Positions 61,884 through 64,000 of a stretch of DNA of 64,000 nucleotides are shown here, piece after piece. Origin of the DNA: Dictyobacter formicarum (lineage in GTDB: Bacteria > Chloroflexota > Ktedonobacteria > Ktedonobacterales > Ktedonobacteraceae). The stretch's first letter is position 1. Each line of letters opens with the position of its first letter. A program made the position numbers and the translations under genes. Location: NCBI RefSeq assembly GCF_016587435.1, contig NZ_BNJJ01000019.1, positions 1 to 64,000 on the forward strand, written 5' to 3'. The notes beneath the pieces were generated by a model. That model saw only the letters and a program-made list of their open reading frames with translations. It had not been told where the DNA came from and searched no databases.

Positions 61884-64000
61884 TTATGATGCCGTGATAG
61901 CGACCGGTTCGGCCAGTAAGGTATTCATGCTTTTGCAATAGGTGATCAGGCGTGAAAAGGTTGGTAGCGGCTCAAGTGCCGGAACACAGCCCACCAGGAT
62001 GAGTTTACGTTGTGCGCGCGTCAGGGCTACGTTCAGGCGATGTGGATCGATCAGAAATTGGCGGCGTTGACTTTCGCTGGCCGGTTCATGGCTAGTGGCA
62101 AACGATATAATCATGACCAGGCGCTCACCCCCCTGAAAACGATCCACTGTATCGACGCTCAGTGGTGTATCAGTCGGGAAGGCCTGCCAGTTGCTATCAG
62201 GATGGTTGGCGAACAGGTGGCGACGGATATTGGCGACCTGCGCTCGGTAGGGCGCGATAATACCAATATCTTGTGGCTGAATGCCGCGTGCCAGCAATCC
62301 TGCGACCAGCCCGCGGACGGCGCGCGCTTCCGCATTGTTTTGTTTGGCTTCGGGGCTCGCGTCCTTGTCGCGTACATCCCAGAAAACCAGCGGAAATTTG
62401 GGGTCCAGGGCTTTGTATACTGTTTCTGCCTCCGTTTTCCGAAGCTGGAGCAGGTTGGAGGCTTGCGGCAAGGGCAAGCGGCGATTGGCAACTGAAGCAT
62501 GGGCCAGCAACTTCTGATCATAAAAGACGGTGGACGAGAAATGCGAGATCCATTTATTCATGCGATACTGGGTCAGGAGCGGCACGCAGGCACTGACATC
62601 GAGCCGGTGTTGCTCCATATATTCCTCATCCCGCTGCTTCAAGAAACTAAAGAGCGAATCGGCAAGTCCAGCCTCACTGGCTTCCTGACTGAGCACCAGG
62701 GGCGGTAGTTGTTTCTCGTCTCCGACCAGGATAAAGCGGCGGGCAAAACGCAGGGCACCCAGAATGGCTGGAATTGTCAGTTGGCCAGCTTCATCAATAA
62801 TGGCGACATCAAAGGCAAAACCTGCATTCGTTTCTGCATGCTCGCCATTTCTGGCCGTATTGGGCGTGTATTTATCTGAAGACCAGGTGGCGGTCGTAGA
62901 GGCCACCACGGGCGTAGTATACAACATGTCAAAGACAAGATCCTGATAAGACATGTCCGGGTGAAATGGATCATCTTTTAATCTCTGCCCGTTTGCCAGC
63001 GCCTGTTGGGCGACTTTGAGCCGCTCTTTGAGCAGCCAGGGCTTGATCTCATCGCTGACACTGCGCTCGCTGCCCAGGCGTAGGAACTGTGTAAAACCTT
63101 CCCGCTGTAGCCTTTTCAGCATATTGTCTACGGCCTGATTGGTGAAGGCGGCCAGCAAGATACGCTGGCCCTGCTCGGTCAGACGCTTCACGATCTCCGC
63201 AATAACACTGGTTTTGCCGGTGCCGGGAGGACCATGAATGAGCAGGTAATCTTTCATCTGCAGCGCCCGTAGCACAGCCAGGTTTTGCTCGCGATTGAAA
63301 TCAGCACGGCCGGTGATCTCTTCGTGCATAAAGCGCGGGCGAATCTTGCCGGCTACCAGATCTTGTATATGCGCCGGGACATGGTACCAGCGAATCAGGT
63401 TTTGTAGCGTGCGCACATGGACGAGATCGTTGTCGTAGCGGTCGATGAGCTGCGGTTGCGCGATCAACTCGCGCGTCCACACGGTTACATTTTCGGCACT
63501 GATGGAGGTAATGGTGCCACTGACCACTTCACCCGCGACCGGATTGCCATCGCTGAGCAGGATTTCATCCCCTTCTCGTAGCTCAGAGGTATTGACGCAG
63601 CTAAAGGTGAGGGACCAGCCATCGCTCTGGATTGCTGGTTGTCCGATTTGTTTTAGTCCCAGGATCGCGCTGCCGCGTTCAATACGCTCCTCTACCGGTG
63701 TGAGCCAGAGCTGAGCCTGCTGTTGCTCTCCTGTCTGCCCCTCTATCTGGAGCAGGTGATAGTACCTGCTAAAGAAGTCGCGTTCGGCATTGGGAATCGC
63801 CTGGGGAGCTCTGGCAGATACAGCGGCGACACCATTTTCCTGGTTGGGAGTAGCCGTTACCTTCTGCTCGGCGGTTTCTGGTTTCGCCGTTTCTGGTGGC
63901 TGCCATTGTAAGAGCGCAGAAACGGTCTGGCAATGTTCAAGCATGGCGCACTTGCTGCAGCGCGAAGGTCCTGGTGGCGCCGATGGTATGCCAGTGACAT
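61884..64000 (-). CDS. Dna2/UPF1-like SF1 helicase with Fe-S cysteines (5' end beyond right edge)
   Basis: The frame is open at the right edge, so the N-terminus is missing. The visible start has the cysteine pattern SRCSKCAMLEHCQ (C-x2-C-x5-C), as in the C-terminal part of Cas4/Dna2-type Fe-S nucleases. A beta-rich domain follows, then SF1 motifs: GPPGTGKTSVIAEI, LAAFTNQAVDNMLKRLQREG, VAIIDEAGQL, LVGDEKQLPPLV, VDTVDRFQGGERLVMIISFA, LNVALTRAQRKLILVGCVPA. The whole gene is likely a nuclease-helicase for DNA ends. Confidence 0.87.
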   Translation of the reverse strand, partial: VTGIPSAPPGPSRCSKCAMLEHCQTVSALLQWQPPETAKPETAEQKVTATPNQENGVAAVSARAPQAIPNAERDFFSRYYHLLQIEGQTGEQQQAQLWLTPVEERIERGSAILGLKQIGQPAIQSDGWSLTFSCVNTSELREGDEILLSDGNPVAGEVVSGTITSISAENVTVWTRELIAQPQLIDRYDNDLVHVRTLQNLIRWYHVPAHIQDLVAGKIRPRFMHEEITGRADFNREQNLAVLRALQMKDYLLIHGPPGTGKTSVIAEIVKRLTEQGQRILLAAFTNQAVDNMLKRLQREGFTQFLRLGSERSVSDEIKPWLLKERLKVAQQALANGQRLKDDPFHPDMSYQDLVFDMLYTTPVVASTTATWSSDKYTPNTARNGEHAETNAGFAFDVAIIDEAGQLTIPAILGALRFARRFILVGDEKQLPPLVLSQEASEAGLADSLFSFLKQRDEEYMEQHRLDVSACVPLLTQYRMNKWISHFSSTVFYDQKLLAHASVANRRLPLPQASNLLQLRKTEAETVYKALDPKFPLVFWDVRDKDASPEAKQNNAEARAVRGLVAGLLARGIQPQDIGIIAPYRAQVANIRRHLFANHPDSNWQAFPTDTPLSVDTVDRFQGGERLVMIISFATSHEPASESQRRQFLIDPHRLNVALTRAQRKLILVGCVPALEPLPTFSRLITYCKSMNTLLAEPVAITAS

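Overview
The window reads as chromosomal DNA of a Chloroflexota bacterium, most likely Ktedonobacteria. This rests on overall gene character: moderate base composition, T-box-regulated aminoacyl-tRNA synthetases, proteins with N-terminal zinc ribbons, membrane-anchored families with Ala/Thr-rich linkers, an ArsA-type ATPase with a C-terminal HSP20-like domain, and many small membrane proteins. No plasmid, phage or intact insertion sequence was seen. The taxonomic call is inference and was not tested by a search.

Layout. 1-6.8 kb: a rhomboid protease cut by the left edge, a MarC-type membrane protein, small membrane proteins, a plus-strand trio (two membrane proteins and an MFS transporter), and tatA-tatC. 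6.9-14.1 kb (minus strand): an ECF sigma factor with an overlapping small membrane protein, then a housekeeping block transcribed coaD, coiled-coil protein, yceD, rpmF, fabD, fabG, Asp23-like, nusB, acpP. 14.3-16.7 kb: a membrane protein and a PadR-regulated drug exporter. 17.2-26.5 kb: a Ser/Thr kinase, DUF427, a DHA2 exporter, a PAP2 phosphatase-lipid kinase pair, a flavin disulfide reductase, a methyltransferase and a DUF2231-Rieske fusion. 26.8-34.5 kb: a second ECF sigma factor, an 11-residue-repeat (LEA-like) protein, acetate kinase, a flavin monooxygenase gene broken by an amber codon, an EamA exporter divergent from an Lrp-type regulator, and two tandem secreted paralogs. 34.9-44.5 kb: recG, an ArsA-like ATPase, a phytoene/squalene synthase, leuS and two tRNA-Ala genes. 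44.9-64 kb: polysaccharide deacetylase, dihydrolipoyl dehydrogenase, a frameshifted PrsW-type protease, two metallophosphoesterases, an FMN oxidase, serS with a T-box, a GT39-like glycosyltransferase, three tandem membrane-anchored paralogs, a SufT/MIP18-like protein, a kinase-LuxR fusion, and a Dna2/UPF1-like helicase cut by the right edge.

Two observations stand out. First, a dispersed repeat family (at least six hairpin copies, one degenerate hairpin copy and one tail-only copy) has long perfect hairpins, 22-33 bp, mostly with 3-nt loops. The stem apex differs between copies while both arms stay complementary, and the hairpins sit between conserved flanks. Three copies bracket the duplicated secreted paralogs. 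Second, the leuS T-box leader looks split: a Stem I-like 5' half with a Leu CUC specifier and its own promoter lies at 44270-44375, the antiterminator/terminator half lies at 44034-44090, and a tRNA-Ala gene with its own promoter sits between them.

Functionally, the 8.3-14 kb block joins CoA and fatty-acid synthesis to ribosome and transcription factors. The two T-boxes would tie leuS and serS to tRNA charging. The PadR and Lrp genes are each paired with the transporter they probably control.
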